Assembly: GCA_003576765.1 (NCBI GenBank)
Contig: QEVP01000001.1
Coordinates: 62,001 to 126,000 of the forward strand
DNA length: 64,000 nucleotides
Reading direction: 5' to 3'
Source of the DNA: Pseudomonadota bacterium
GTDB lineage: Bacteria > Pseudomonadota > Alphaproteobacteria > Rhizobiales > Xanthobacteraceae
Below the pieces are notes generated by a model. It saw only the letters and a list, made by a program, of their open reading frames with translations. It did not search any database and was not told where the DNA came from. Shown here piece after piece: positions 36,301-44,773 of the stretch (positions are counted from its first letter, which is position 1; each line of letters starts with the position of its first letter). The position numbers and the translations under genes are program-made.

Positions 36301-37170
36301 TTACGCCTCGTCGATAACGCCGTTGCGCAGCACGCCGATCCCGTCCGCTTCGACCTCGATGACGTCGCCCGGCTCAAGAAAGCGTGGCGGATCGAGCCGC
36401 GCGCCGGCGCCGGTCGGCGTGCCGGTGACGATGATGTCGCCGGCGACCAGCGTGGTGAAGGTCGAGATGTAGTTGATCAGGGCACGGAAGCCGAAGATCA
36501 TCCGGCCGGTGCGGTCGTCCTGCCGGATATCGCCGTTGACGCGGGTGACGAGACGGATGTCGGCAATCTGCGCTTCGTCCGCAAACGGCACCAGCCATGG
36601 CCCGAGGCTGCCGGAGCCGTCGAAATTCTTGCCTTGCGTGACGTTGAACTTGGCGTGGCGCACCCAGTCGCGGACGGTGCCCTCGTTGCACAGCGTCACG
36701 GCCGCGACATGATCGAGCGCGTCGCGCTCCGCGATGTGGCGGCCGGCCTTGCCGATCACCAGCGCCACCTCGCCCTCGTAGTCGAGCTTTTGCGAGGCGC
36801 GCGGGCGCACCAGCGGCGCGTCGTGGCCGACAAAAGAGCGCGCCGTGCGCATGAACAGGCTGGGATAGGCGGGCGGCGCCTCACCGTCTTTGTATTCCTC
36901 GTTGCGGGCAGGATAATTGACGCCGACGCAGATGATCTTTTCCGGCGCTGGCACCGGCGGTTGCAACACCACGTCGCCCGCCGCGTAATCGGCGGCGCGG
37001 CCTGCCGCATAATCGGCAAGACGCGGCAGCGCACCGGCCGCGATCGCCTCGCGCAGGCTCAAAAACTCACTTTCGAAGCGGCCCGACAGATCGACGAGAC
37101 CGGCCTCGGTGACGGCGCCGTAGCGCGATGGACCGCCGGTGGAAAAGGTGACGAAGCGGGCAGGGGTCAT
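36301..37170 (-). CDS. hpaG: Fumarylacetoacetate hydrolase family protein, probable HpaG-type isomerase/decarboxylase
   Basis: A 289-residue FAH-fold protein: KIICVGVNYPARNEEY, the metal site LDYEGEVALVIG, the lysine segment KNFDGSGSLGPWLVP, and the C-terminal VTGTPTGAGARLDPP. In homoprotocatechuate catabolism HpaG decarboxylates 5-oxopent-3-ene-1,2,5-tricarboxylate and isomerises the product. Here there is a single FAH domain, whereas E. coli HpaG has two fused, so it may perform only one step. It is the last gene of hpaH-hpaF-hpaD-hpaG. The frame stays open upstream of the chosen ATG but only as a shadow of hpaD. Confidence 0.75.
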   Translation of the reverse strand: MTPARFVTFSTGGPSRYGAVTEAGLVDLSGRFESEFLSLREAIAAGALPRLADYAAGRAADYAAGDVVLQPPVPAPEKIICVGVNYPARNEEYKDGEAPPAYPSLFMRTARSFVGHDAPLVRPRASQKLDYEGEVALVIGKAGRHIAERDALDHVAAVTLCNEGTVRDWVRHAKFNVTQGKNFDGSGSLGPWLVPFADEAQIADIRLVTRVNGDIRQDDRTGRMIFGFRALINYISTFTTLVAGDIIVTGTPTGAGARLDPPRFLEPGDVIEVEADGIGVLRNGVIDEA

Positions 37171-37180
37171 GAGCGGCTGA

Positions 37181-38164
37181 CTAATCGGCAACGATGACGT
37201 CGGCGATGAATTGCGGCTCGCGCACCGCCTGTCCGGCGAACGGCGTGCCTTCCTCGAACCACGAGCGCGGTGCCGGCGCGCCCCACAGGGTCTGTCGGCG
37301 CGGATCGCGTAGCGACCAGCGCAGCGGCGCATGGTCCGGGTCCATGGTCTGGTAGTCGCTGGTGTAGATTTCCAGCCGGTGGCCGTCCGGGTCGCGGACA
37401 TAGAGGAAGAACGCGTTGGAGATGCCGTGGCGGCCGGGGCCGCGCTCGAGGCTCGGCAGGTAGCCGGTGGTCGCCATCACGTCGCACAGGTGCAGGATGT
37501 TCAATGGGCTTGGCACCCAGTAGGCGAAGTGGTGCAGCCGTGGCCCACTGCCGTTGGTGAAGGCGAGGTCGTGGACATTGCCCTTGCGGTGCATCCAGGC
37601 GGCGGCGATGCGGCCGTCCTCGCCGTCCTCCTCGGCGTATTCGGTGAGGCGGAAACCGAGCCGCGCATAGAAATCCACCGTATCCTGCACCTCCGGTGCA
37701 AAGATGTTGAAATGGTCGAGGCGTTGCGGATGACAGCCTTTGTAGAGATCGTAGCGGCGCAGCAGTGAGGGGCGCCTGTCCATCGTCGCATAGAGGCCGA
37801 TGCGCACCCCAAACGGGTCGGTGAGCACCAGTGTCCGGCCCTGGAACGGCTGCTCCACAAAGGTGTGCGGCAGCTTGTTCTCGGCGCAGAACGCCGCTGC
37901 CTTGTCGAGGTCGTCCTCGCTCGCCACCTTGAAGGCGATGCGGGCGCAGCCGGGAGAGGCCGCCTTGCGCAGCACCAGCGAGTGATGCTGGTGCTCCTCG
38001 CAGCCGCGCAGATACACCACGTTGTCGTCGGCATCCTCGACATGCAGGCCGATCGCGCCCTCGTAGAAGGCGCGGCTGGCGCCGAGGTCGGCGACGTCGA
38101 GCATGACGTGGCTGCAGCGCACGATGTTAAAAGGCGGATCGAAAACGTGGTGTGGCACCGGCAT
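37181..38164 (-). CDS. hpaD: 3,4-dihydroxyphenylacetate 2,3-dioxygenase-like extradiol dioxygenase
   Basis: A 327-residue type I (vicinal oxygen chelate) extradiol dioxygenase with two glyoxalase-like halves. Candidate iron/manganese ligands are H151 (RLDHFNIF), H211 (RLHHFAYW) and E265 (HRLEIYT), spaced like those of characterised homoprotocatechuate dioxygenases. It opens the ring of 3,4-dihydroxyphenylacetate to 5-carboxymethyl-2-hydroxymuconate semialdehyde. The surrounding hpaH, hpaF, hpaG and hpaR homologues support this substrate over other catechols. Confidence 0.88.
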   Translation of the reverse strand: MPVPHHVFDPPFNIVRCSHVMLDVADLGASRAFYEGAIGLHVEDADDNVVYLRGCEEHQHHSLVLRKAASPGCARIAFKVASEDDLDKAAAFCAENKLPHTFVEQPFQGRTLVLTDPFGVRIGLYATMDRRPSLLRRYDLYKGCHPQRLDHFNIFAPEVQDTVDFYARLGFRLTEYAEEDGEDGRIAAAWMHRKGNVHDLAFTNGSGPRLHHFAYWVPSPLNILHLCDVMATTGYLPSLERGPGRHGISNAFFLYVRDPDGHRLEIYTSDYQTMDPDHAPLRWSLRDPRRQTLWGAPAPRSWFEEGTPFAGQAVREPQFIADVIVAD

Positions 38165-38205
38165 GGCGGCTTTCCGTGGTCTCAGGCGTGCTTGGTCGAA
38201 CGCGG

Positions 38206-38604
38206 TTATCCCGCCGCCTTCGTCGTGGCAAGATAATCGTGCAGGTTGTTGCGCTTGAAGCTGGTCTCGGCGTCGTTCACCTGCATGTCGAACGACAGCG
38301 CCAGCGTGCCGTGCGCGAATGCCGGTTCGAGATGGTCCGATAGCGCCTTGAAGATGGTTTCGCCTGCCCTCTTGCGGGTCGCGAGGTCGCGGCCCGCGCC
38401 GAGCCGTAGCAGCACCGCGAGGAAGGCGTGGTCGGGGTTGCCGTCGGCCATCGTCGAATGGTCGCAGCGGATCGCACGCACGCGGATGCCGCCGAGCGGG
38501 AAGATGCCGGTGGCGATCGCCGCCTTTCGCACCACCTCGATGGTATCGGCGATAGCGATGCGGCGCTCGAGATTGGCGGAATACTCGATGGTGAAGTGGG
38601 GCAT
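38206..38604 (-). CDS. hpaF: 5-carboxymethyl-2-hydroxymuconate delta-isomerase
   Basis: A 132-residue small isomerase of the tautomerase fold. The mature N-terminus [12 protein letters not shown] keeps the catalytic Pro directly after Met, and the [24 protein letters not shown] region matches CHMI. It converts the muconate produced by the hpaE/hpaD steps. GGAGG is 5 nt upstream of the chosen ATG, which decides the start over a longer frame. It lies between hpaH and hpaD. Confidence 0.9.
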   Translation of the reverse strand: MPHFTIEYSANLERRIAIADTIEVVRKAAIATGIFPLGGIRVRAIRCDHSTMADGNPDHAFLAVLLRLGAGRDLATRKRAGETIFKALSDHLEPAFAHGTLALSFDMQVNDAETSFKRNNLHDYLATTKAAG

Positions 38605-38614
38605 CGGCCCTCCT

Positions 38615-39421
38615 TCAGGCGAAATGGCAGCCGATGCTGCCATGGGCGCCGAAATCGGCGTGGATGGTGTCGCCCTTGCGCACCTCGATCGGGCGGATGA
38701 ACGAGCCTGCCAGCACCACCTGGCCCGGCTCCAGCGCGAGCCCCTGCGGCGCGAGCTTGCGCGTTAGCCAGACGATGCCGTTGGCGGGATGGTTGAGCAC
38801 GCCCGCGGCGAGGCCGGTCTCCACCAGCGCGCCGTTATGATAGCACAGCGCGCCGATCCAGCGCAGATCGGCGTCGCCGGGCCTGAGCGGCTGATTGCCC
38901 AGGATGATGCCGGCGTTGGCGGCGTTGTCGGCGACGGTATCGACGATCTTGCGCGCCGCCTTGGTCTGCGGATCGATGCGCTCGATCCGGGTATCGAGGA
39001 TTTCAAGCGCCGGCACCACGAAGTCGGTGGCGTTGAGCACGTCGAACACCGTGACATCCGCCCCCGACAGGCGGTGCTTGATGACGAAAGCCAGTTCCGC
39101 CTCGATACGAGGTGCGATGAAGCGCCCGGTCGGCACCAGCCCGCCGTCGTCGAAGAACATGTCGTCGAACAGCACGCCGGAGTCCGGCTCGTCGATGCCG
39201 AGCGCGCTCTGCATCGCCTTCGAGGTCAGCCCGATCTTGTGGCCGCGCACGATGCGGCCTTCGCCGAGCTTGAGCGCCACCCAGGCGCGCTGGATGGCGT
39301 AGGCATCGTCCAGCGTGATCGCGGGATGCGTTTGCGAGAACGGGCGGATCTGTTTGCGGGCCTTCTCGGCCTGGTGCAGCCGCATGGCTGCGTCGTGGAT
39401 GTCGTCGTTGCTGAGCGCCAT
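38615..39421 (-). CDS. hpaH: 2-oxo-hept-4-ene-1,7-dioate hydratase
   Basis: A 268-residue hydratase of the FAH-related 2-keto-pentenoate hydratase family, with [18 protein letters not shown], the metal-site segment [10 protein letters not shown] and [23 protein letters not shown]. It adds water to 2-oxohept-4-ene-1,7-dioate, giving the substrate of the HpaI aldolase. It is the first gene of the minus-strand operon, divergent from hpaR. The ATG has only a close AGGA; an earlier in-frame TTG-like extension would cross the operator. Confidence 0.92.
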   Translation of the reverse strand: MALSNDDIHDAAMRLHQAEKARKQIRPFSQTHPAITLDDAYAIQRAWVALKLGEGRIVRGHKIGLTSKAMQSALGIDEPDSGVLFDDMFFDDGGLVPTGRFIAPRIEAELAFVIKHRLSGADVTVFDVLNATDFVVPALEILDTRIERIDPQTKAARKIVDTVADNAANAGIILGNQPLRPGDADLRWIGALCYHNGALVETGLAAGVLNHPANGIVWLTRKLAPQGLALEPGQVVLAGSFIRPIEVRKGDTIHADFGAHGSIGCHFA

Positions 39422-39468
39422 GATCCTGCTGCCGGTGTCCCGCTGCCGGTCGGTGTTGCCTGAAATAA

Positions 39469-39480
39469 TTAACATGTTAA
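39469..39480. promoter_or_regulatory. Perfect palindrome, probable HpaR operator
   Basis: TTAACATGTTAA is a 12-bp perfect palindrome in an AT-rich patch of the 99-bp divergent hpaH/hpaR region. It is 40 bp from the hpaR start and 47 bp from the hpaH start. MarR-family regulators bind such symmetric AT-rich sites, and HpaR of enterobacteria controls its own divergent promoter region. Binding is inferred. Confidence 0.65.
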
Positions 39481-39520
39481 GTTATGGAGATCAATCGCTT
39501 CTGCCACGGGAACAGGGTCA

Positions 39521-40078
39521 ATGCCGAGACGGACAACCGCGACCTCGCGTCGCGCCTCCATAGCGACGCAGCGCGATGCCGCCGGGCCGGGCGAGCCGAT
39601 GCGGGCGTTCTCGCGTTCGCTGCCGATGGCTCTGTTACGCGCGCGCGAGGCAGTGATGCGGCACTTCCGCCCGACGTTGCGCCGCCATGGCCTCACCGAG
39701 CAGCAGTGGCGCATCCTGCGCGCGTTGTCGTCGGTGGACGATGTCGAGGTCACGGAGCTCGCGCGCATGGCCTATCTGCTCGGGCCCAGCCTGTCGCGCA
39801 TCCTGCGCGATCTCGAGGCACGCGGCCTCGTCGCCCGTCGTGCGGTGGCCACCGACCTGCGCCGCGGCACGGTGTCGATCACCGCGAAAGGGCGCAACCT
39901 GATCGCCACCGTCGCGCCGTACTCGGAAAGCGTCTATGCGCGCGTCGCCGATCGCTATGGGGCCGCTGAACTGGCGCGGCTGCAGGCGATGCTCGCCGAT
40001 TTTGAAGCGGCGCTGGCGACGCTGCCGGACCCGGACGGGGCAAGCGAGGCGGACGGCGAGGACGGATCGGACGGGTAG
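39521..40078 (+). CDS. hpaR: MarR family homoprotocatechuate operon regulator HpaR
   Basis: A 185-residue MarR-type winged-helix regulator. The core from RSLPMALLRAREAVM through HGLTEQQWRILRALSSVDDVEVTELARMAYLLGPSLSRILRDLEARGLVARR matches HpaR-type proteins; the Asp/Glu-rich C-terminal tail and basic ~25-residue N-terminal tail are extra. In the family, aromatic ligands relieve repression of the hpa operon. It is divergent from hpaH across the palindrome at 39469, and its stop is 9 bp from the convergent thiolase-like gene. A start at the later in-frame ATG (MRAFSRS) is possible. Confidence 0.88.
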   Translation: MPRRTTATSRRASIATQRDAAGPGEPMRAFSRSLPMALLRAREAVMRHFRPTLRRHGLTEQQWRILRALSSVDDVEVTELARMAYLLGPSLSRILRDLEARGLVARRAVATDLRRGTVSITAKGRNLIATVAPYSESVYARVADRYGAAELARLQAMLADFEAALATLPDPDGASEADGEDGSDG

Positions 40079-40087
40079 GGCGCGGCG

Positions 40088-41602
40088 TTATGCGCCGATG
40101 CGCCAGCGCAGCAGCCCGTCGTCGCCGCGCCCGATCGGTCCGCTTACGCCGACCGCGCTCCGCTCGAGATCGGTGAGCCGCGCCAATGTCGCGGCATCGT
40201 CGGGCGCGACCTTCGCCAGCGTGCGGGCGCCGTCGGCGGTGCGCAGCACCACGACGCCGTGGCGGACGCTGGTGCGGTCATAGAGCACGGTGAAGGTCTC
40301 GACGCGGCCTTCGCCGGTGGCCTCGGGTGCGATCGGCGGGACCGCGCCGCGGCGCGCATCGGCGGCGTGCTGGACGCTGACGTCCTGCGCAAGCGGCGCA
40401 TCGGGCGGCCGTGCCGCCAACACCAGCGCATGGTGCTGCGTCATGTATCCGCCCTGGCCATATAACAGCCCGAGCCGGCCGCCGTCGCGCAGATGGCGGA
40501 CCATGGCGCAGACCGCGTGCGCCATGTAGGCGTTGAGCGGTGCGCCGAAGAATGTCAGCCCGCCGGTCACCGTCGGCGTCGCCCCGGCGTCGAGACCAAG
40601 CCGGCGCCGCGCCATCTTCGGCACGCAAGGAAAGCAGCTATAAAGTTCGATCGCATCGAAGGCGGACGCGTCGCCCCCTGCCAGGGTCAGCGCGGCGTCG
40701 AGCACGGCGTTCTGCGCGTGGCTCTCGACGAACTGGTCGCGCGCCAACAGGTCGCGCGGCTCGTCGGCTGTGGCGCCGCCCCACACATGCACCATGCGCT
40801 CCTCGGCGAGGCCGGCGGCGCGGGCCCGCGCCAGCGTCGTCAGCACGAGCGCTGCGGCCTGGTTGACCTGCGGGTTCGCCACCATCAGCTTGGTGTAGGG
40901 CCAGGCGATCAGCCGGTTGTCCGGCGTCGGCGTGACGATGGTCCGGGTATCGCAGGAGCGCTTCATCCAGCTCTGCGGGTTGCGCGCGGCGACCTCGGCA
41001 TAGCGCGCCCACAGCGCCCCGGATTCGGCGAGCGCCTCGCGCGGCGTCTGTCCCCAGTGCGCGGCGGTGGCGTTGTCGTAGAGCGGATAGACCGCGACCG
41101 GCTTGGTCAGCCCAAGCGCTGCGGCCATCGGGTGCTGGGAGCTGCCGCTGCGCGGGGCGGCCGGCGCATCGTCGGCAAGCGCCGTCCATGGCAGCGCAAG
41201 CCCGGCCCGCTTTGCCCGCGTCACGCTGCTCTGCGCCTCGCCACCGCAGATCGCGGCGACCTCGCTTTCGCCGCGCGCGATGCGCAATGCCGCCTCGTGG
41301 ATGAAGCGCACCGGCGTTTCACCGCCGACCGGACCGTAGACCGCGCGCCGCGGTGCGATGCCGGTGCGGGCGCGAAGCTGGGCCAGCGGATCGCGATAGC
41401 GCCAGCTCGCGAAATTGATGATGTCGAGCGAATCGAGCGCGGCGAGCAGCGGCATGCCGGCGTCGCGTTCGGCGCGGCGCAGGGCGGTGGCCATCAGTGC
41501 GAGCGGTTCGAGGCCGGTGGTGGGGTCGGTGGGACGGTCGGAGATTTCCCCAATGCCGACGATGACGGGGGTGCGGTCGGCGGACGTGGGTGGCGGGGCC
41601 AT
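40088..41602 (-). CDS. Thiolase-superfamily acetyl-CoA acetyltransferase-like protein
   Basis: A 504-residue thiolase-fold protein of the unusual long subgroup with an extra C-terminal beta-rich domain of ~100 residues (after QGGYMTQHHALVLA). The N-terminal half shows TPVIVGIGEISDRP and FIHEAALRIARGESEVAAICGGEAQSS, the position where a thiolase active Cys would lie; the usual GGEA-for-Cys pattern suggests atypical chemistry. The substrate is not known. Its ATG has AAGGA 5 nt upstream. It follows the dienoyl-CoA-reductase-like gene on the same strand, suggesting acyl-CoA metabolism. Confidence 0.75.
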   Translation of the reverse strand: MAPPPTSADRTPVIVGIGEISDRPTDPTTGLEPLALMATALRRAERDAGMPLLAALDSLDIINFASWRYRDPLAQLRARTGIAPRRAVYGPVGGETPVRFIHEAALRIARGESEVAAICGGEAQSSVTRAKRAGLALPWTALADDAPAAPRSGSSQHPMAAALGLTKPVAVYPLYDNATAAHWGQTPREALAESGALWARYAEVAARNPQSWMKRSCDTRTIVTPTPDNRLIAWPYTKLMVANPQVNQAAALVLTTLARARAAGLAEERMVHVWGGATADEPRDLLARDQFVESHAQNAVLDAALTLAGGDASAFDAIELYSCFPCVPKMARRRLGLDAGATPTVTGGLTFFGAPLNAYMAHAVCAMVRHLRDGGRLGLLYGQGGYMTQHHALVLAARPPDAPLAQDVSVQHAADARRGAVPPIAPEATGEGRVETFTVLYDRTSVRHGVVVLRTADGARTLAKVAPDDAATLARLTDLERSAVGVSGPIGRGDDGLLRWRIGA

Positions 41603-41637
41603 GCGATCCTTGCTCCGAAACGCTCGCCGGAAATGCT

Positions 41638-42510
41638 CTAGCGGCGCTGGGCCTTGTCTTTTTCGTTCTGCGCCACGATGGCGTCGCGGGCCGCCTTCCA
41701 GTCGGCGTCGCTCCATGTGCGCAGTTCGTAGAAATTGCCGCCGGTGGCGAGTGCCTGCGCGCCGTCCATCGCGATGGTCTCGCCGTTGATCCAGTCGCAT
41801 CCGCCGGAGATCAGGAAGGTGGCAAGGTTCTGCAATTCCTCCAGCGTGCCGACGCGGCCCATCGGGTTGGCGGCCTTGGTGCGTGCGCCCGGCTCCTCGC
41901 CGGGGTTGAGGCGCTTGCTCATGCCTTCGGTCGGAATTTCTCCCGGCGCGATGGTGTTGAGGCGGATGCCGTAGCGGCCCCATTCGGCGGCGAGCGACAT
42001 AGTCATGGCGTGGATCGCCGCCTTGCTCATCGCCGACGGCACCACGAACGGCCCGCCGTTGCGCACCCAGGTCACGGTGATCGACACCACGTTGCCGCGA
42101 TGGCCGCCGGCGATCCAGCGCCGCCCGACCGCGTGCGTGACATAGAAGGTGCCATGCATCACCGTGTTGGCAACCGCATCGAAGCCGCGCGAGGAGATGT
42201 CCTGTGTGCGTGCGATGAAGTTGCCGGCGGCGTTGTTGACGAGATCGGTGAGGGGGCCGCGTGCAAAAATGGTTTCGACCATTGCCTCGACCGCGGCCGC
42301 GTCGCGGATATCGACGCCGTGGCTTTCGACGTGGCCGCCATGCGCCGCCATTAGCTCGGTCGCGGTATCGTCGCACACGCTCTTGCGGCGCCCGCAGATG
42401 TGTACCTCGGCCCCGAGGCCGAGGAATTTCGCCGTCATCGCCTTGCCGAGCCCAGTGCCGCCTCCGGTGACGAGAATGCGCCGGCCGGCGAGAAGCTGGG
42501 GAGCGAACAT
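41638..42510 (-). CDS. SDR oxidoreductase, 2,4-dienoyl-CoA reductase-like
   Basis: A 290-residue short-chain dehydrogenase with the Rossmann motif TGGGTGLGKAM near residue 14 and NNAAGNF. The catalytic segment reads VVPSAMSKAAIHAMTMSLAAEWG, so a Ser replaces the usual Tyr of YxxxK. Exactly this substitution, with the following AAEWGRYGIRLN and SKRLNPG segments and an extended C-terminus, characterises the mitochondrial/peroxisomal-type 2,4-dienoyl-CoA reductases. It probably reduces unsaturated acyl-CoA with NADPH. AGGA lies 6 nt before the ATG. It is divergent from the crotonase at 42604 and upstream of the thiolase-like gene. Confidence 0.82.
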   Translation of the reverse strand: MFAPQLLAGRRILVTGGGTGLGKAMTAKFLGLGAEVHICGRRKSVCDDTATELMAAHGGHVESHGVDIRDAAAVEAMVETIFARGPLTDLVNNAAGNFIARTQDISSRGFDAVANTVMHGTFYVTHAVGRRWIAGGHRGNVVSITVTWVRNGGPFVVPSAMSKAAIHAMTMSLAAEWGRYGIRLNTIAPGEIPTEGMSKRLNPGEEPGARTKAANPMGRVGTLEELQNLATFLISGGCDWINGETIAMDGAQALATGGNFYELRTWSDADWKAARDAIVAQNEKDKAQRR

Positions 42511-42533
42511 CTGCGATCCTTTCAGCGTGTACA

Positions 42534-42553
42534 TTAGTTAGCTGATTGATTAA
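42534..42553. promoter_or_regulatory. AT-rich imperfect palindrome between the divergent acyl-CoA genes
   Basis: TTAGTTAG/CTGATTGA followed by TTAA is an AT-rich stretch in an otherwise GC-rich 93-bp divergent intergenic region. The left half TTAGTTAG is mirrored with changes (CTgAtTgA). It could be an operator for an acyl-CoA-responsive regulator, or simply promoter sequence. Confidence 0.35.
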
Positions 42554-42603
42554 AACAGGCGCCTTCGATCCTGTCAAAGGTCCTCAACCGCAAGGAGCAT
42601 CGC

Positions 42604-43416
42604 ATGAGTGAGCGTATCGCCGTGACGCTGTCGGAGGGCGTTGCCGATGTCCGGCTGGCGCGGCCGGACAAGATGAATGCGCTCGATATTGCGATGTTCG
42701 AGGCACTGGTGGACACCACGGCGCGACTTGCGCGCGAGAAGGGATTGCGGGCGGTGGTGCTGTCCGGCGAGGGGCGTGCGTTCTGCGCCGGCCTCGACGT
42801 GGGGCGCTTCGCGGCGATGAAGGAGACCGGCGGCGCCGGCCTGCCCGGTGGTGCGGAGCGCGACCTCACGGCGCGCACCCATGGCGACGCCAACTTTCCG
42901 CAGCAGGCGGTGTGGGGGTGGCGGCAGCTTCCGGTGCCGGTGATCGCTGCGGTGCACGGCGTCGCTTTCGGTGGCGGCTTCCAGCTCGCGCTCGGCGCCG
43001 ACATGCGCTTTCTCAGCCTTGACGCGCGGATGTCGATCATGGAGGTCAAGTGGGGACTAGTGCCGGACATGGCCGGCACGCCGATCCTCGCGCGGCTGGT
43101 GCGCGATGATATCCTGCGCGATCTCACCTACACCGGCCGGGTGTTTTCGGCCGAGGAGGCGCTGGACTACGGCCTTGCCACCCGCATCGTCGACGATCCC
43201 TATGCGGCGGCGATGGACGCTGCGCGCGAGATCGCGAACAAAAGCCCCGACGCGATCCGCGCCGCCAAGCGGCTGTTCAACGCGCTCGGCGGCGATCCCC
43301 GGCCGGCCCTGATCGCGGAAAGCATCGAGCAGCAGAAGCTGATCGGCTCGCCCAACCAGCGCGAGGCGGTGAGTGCCAATATCGACAAGCGGCCGCCGCG
43401 CTTCGCCGACGCCTGA
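42604..43416 (+). CDS. Crotonase / enoyl-CoA hydratase family protein
   Basis: A 270-residue crotonase-fold protein with NALDIAMFEALVD, oxyanion-hole segments SGEGRAFCAGLDVGRF and AAVHGVAFGGGFQLALGADMRF, and KWGLVPDMAG. The usual catalytic Glu position near GGG-FQLALGAD is partly replaced, so hydratase activity is not certain; the family includes isomerases and thioesterases. AAGGAG is 7 nt before the ATG. It is divergent from the dienoyl-CoA-reductase-like gene and most likely acts on the same kind of CoA thioester. Confidence 0.85.
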   Translation: MSERIAVTLSEGVADVRLARPDKMNALDIAMFEALVDTTARLAREKGLRAVVLSGEGRAFCAGLDVGRFAAMKETGGAGLPGGAERDLTARTHGDANFPQQAVWGWRQLPVPVIAAVHGVAFGGGFQLALGADMRFLSLDARMSIMEVKWGLVPDMAGTPILARLVRDDILRDLTYTGRVFSAEEALDYGLATRIVDDPYAAAMDAAREIANKSPDAIRAAKRLFNALGGDPRPALIAESIEQQKLIGSPNQREAVSANIDKRPPRFADA

Positions 43417-43443
43417 TCCGACACGGCGGATCGCGCTCTTATC

Positions 43444-43521
43444 TCACCGCTCGTTGGCGAAGACGACGGTGCCCGAGGCCGCGAACATGCCGCCGACGCC
43501 CTTTGATTGAAACTCCGCCGC
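43444..43521 (-). pseudogene. Possible gene remnant: C-terminal tail of a thiolase-like protein
   Basis: On the minus strand a ~26-codon stretch ending in TGA reads AEFQSKGVGGMFAASGTVVF-ANER, a protein-like Gly-rich sequence reminiscent of the C-terminus of thiolase-superfamily enzymes. No start or longer frame supports an intact gene; upstream the frame becomes Arg/Pro-rich. It may be a decayed relic of a gene once lying between the crotonase and the LDH2-family gene. Identification of the family is uncertain. Confidence 0.3.
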
Positions 43522-43653
43522 CGGTGGCGGTCGGCTCGCGCGCCGCACTGTTGCGAATATGGACACTAGCTGGATTTTTCTGTCATCTCTAGCGCAGGAT
43601 TGCGTTGCATCTTGCGCAATCTCCCGCCGTCTGCGCTTTCAGGACATGCCGTC

Positions 43654-44739
43654 ATGGTCGCCATTCCCGCCGAGAAGCTGATCGATTTCGTCACCGATGT
43701 CTTTGCCCATGCCGGCTCCTCGCAGGCCGAGGCGCGCCGCATCGCCGGCTATCTCGTCACCGCCAATCTCACCGGCCATGACAGCCACGGCGTCATCCGC
43801 GTCACGTCCTATCTGCGCTGGCTTGCACAGGGCAATCTCAAGCCGGATCAGAGCGTCGATGTGCTGGTCGATACGCCGTCGCTTGCCGTGGTGGACGGGC
43901 GCTTCGGCTTTGGCCAGACGGTGGGACCGCAGGCCGTCGCCATCGGCATAGCCAAGTGCAAGGAGAACGGCCTCGCCGCCGTGGCGCTGCGCAATGCCGG
44001 CCATATCGGCCGCATCGGTGATTGGGCCGAGATGGCGGCGGCGGAAGGGTTGATCTCGATCCATTTCGTCAATGCTGCCGGCTCGGTGCTGGTGGCGCCA
44101 TTCGGCGGCGTCGAGCGGAAATTCTCCACCGCGCCGTATTGCGTCGGCATCCCGCGTCCCGGCCAGCCGCCGATCGTGCTCGACTTCGCAACCTCCGTCG
44201 TCGCCGAGGGCAAGGTGATGGTGGCAAGCCGCGGCGGCAAGCCGGTGCCGAAGGGAGCGCTGATCGCGACCGACGGCCACCTGAGCGAAGACCCCGCCGA
44301 ACTCTACGGCCCCTATAGCCCGGAGGGGCCGCGCGACCATAGCAAGGGCACCGGCGCGATCCGCGCTTTCGGCGAGCATAAGGGCTCCGGCCTTGCCCTG
44401 ATCTGCGAACTGCTCGGCGGCGCGCTGACCGGCAACGGCGCAACCCGCATCGGGCGCCCGATGACCAACGGCATGCTGGCGATCTACATCGATCCGGCGC
44501 GCGTCGATCCCGCGCATTTTTTCGACGGCGAGGTGGCGCGCTATATCGCCGACGTCAAAAGCTCGCGCACCGTCGCAGGTGTCGATGACGTGCTGATCCC
44601 CGGCGAGCCGGAGCAGCGCACCCGCGCCGAGCGCGGCAAGACCGGTGTGCCGCTGCCGGACGAGACCTGGGCGGCGATCGCGGCCGCGGCGCGCACGGTC
44701 GGCATCACCGAGGAACGTATCAGGCAGGTCACGGCGTGA
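43654..44739 (+). CDS. Malate/L-lactate dehydrogenase (LDH2) family oxidoreductase
   Basis: A 361-residue NAD(P)-dependent dehydrogenase of the LDH2/MDH2 (type 2) family: NLTGHDSHGVIRVTSYL with the catalytic His, VDGRFGFGQTVGPQAV, RNAGHIGRIGDWAEMAA, and the C-terminal GEHKGSGLALICELL. Members reduce various 2-ketoacids such as malate, ureidoglycolate or 2,3-diketogulonate. The start ATG is preceded by AGGA 9 nt away; a longer upstream frame lacks support. It lies 34 bp before the HpcH/HpaI aldolase gene, so the two may act on the same 2-keto acid. Confidence 0.85.
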   Translation: MVAIPAEKLIDFVTDVFAHAGSSQAEARRIAGYLVTANLTGHDSHGVIRVTSYLRWLAQGNLKPDQSVDVLVDTPSLAVVDGRFGFGQTVGPQAVAIGIAKCKENGLAAVALRNAGHIGRIGDWAEMAAAEGLISIHFVNAAGSVLVAPFGGVERKFSTAPYCVGIPRPGQPPIVLDFATSVVAEGKVMVASRGGKPVPKGALIATDGHLSEDPAELYGPYSPEGPRDHSKGTGAIRAFGEHKGSGLALICELLGGALTGNGATRIGRPMTNGMLAIYIDPARVDPAHFFDGEVARYIADVKSSRTVAGVDDVLIPGEPEQRTRAERGKTGVPLPDETWAAIAAAARTVGITEERIRQVTA

Positions 44740-44773
44740 GACGGGCCGCGGTCATCAACGGAGAACGAACAAC

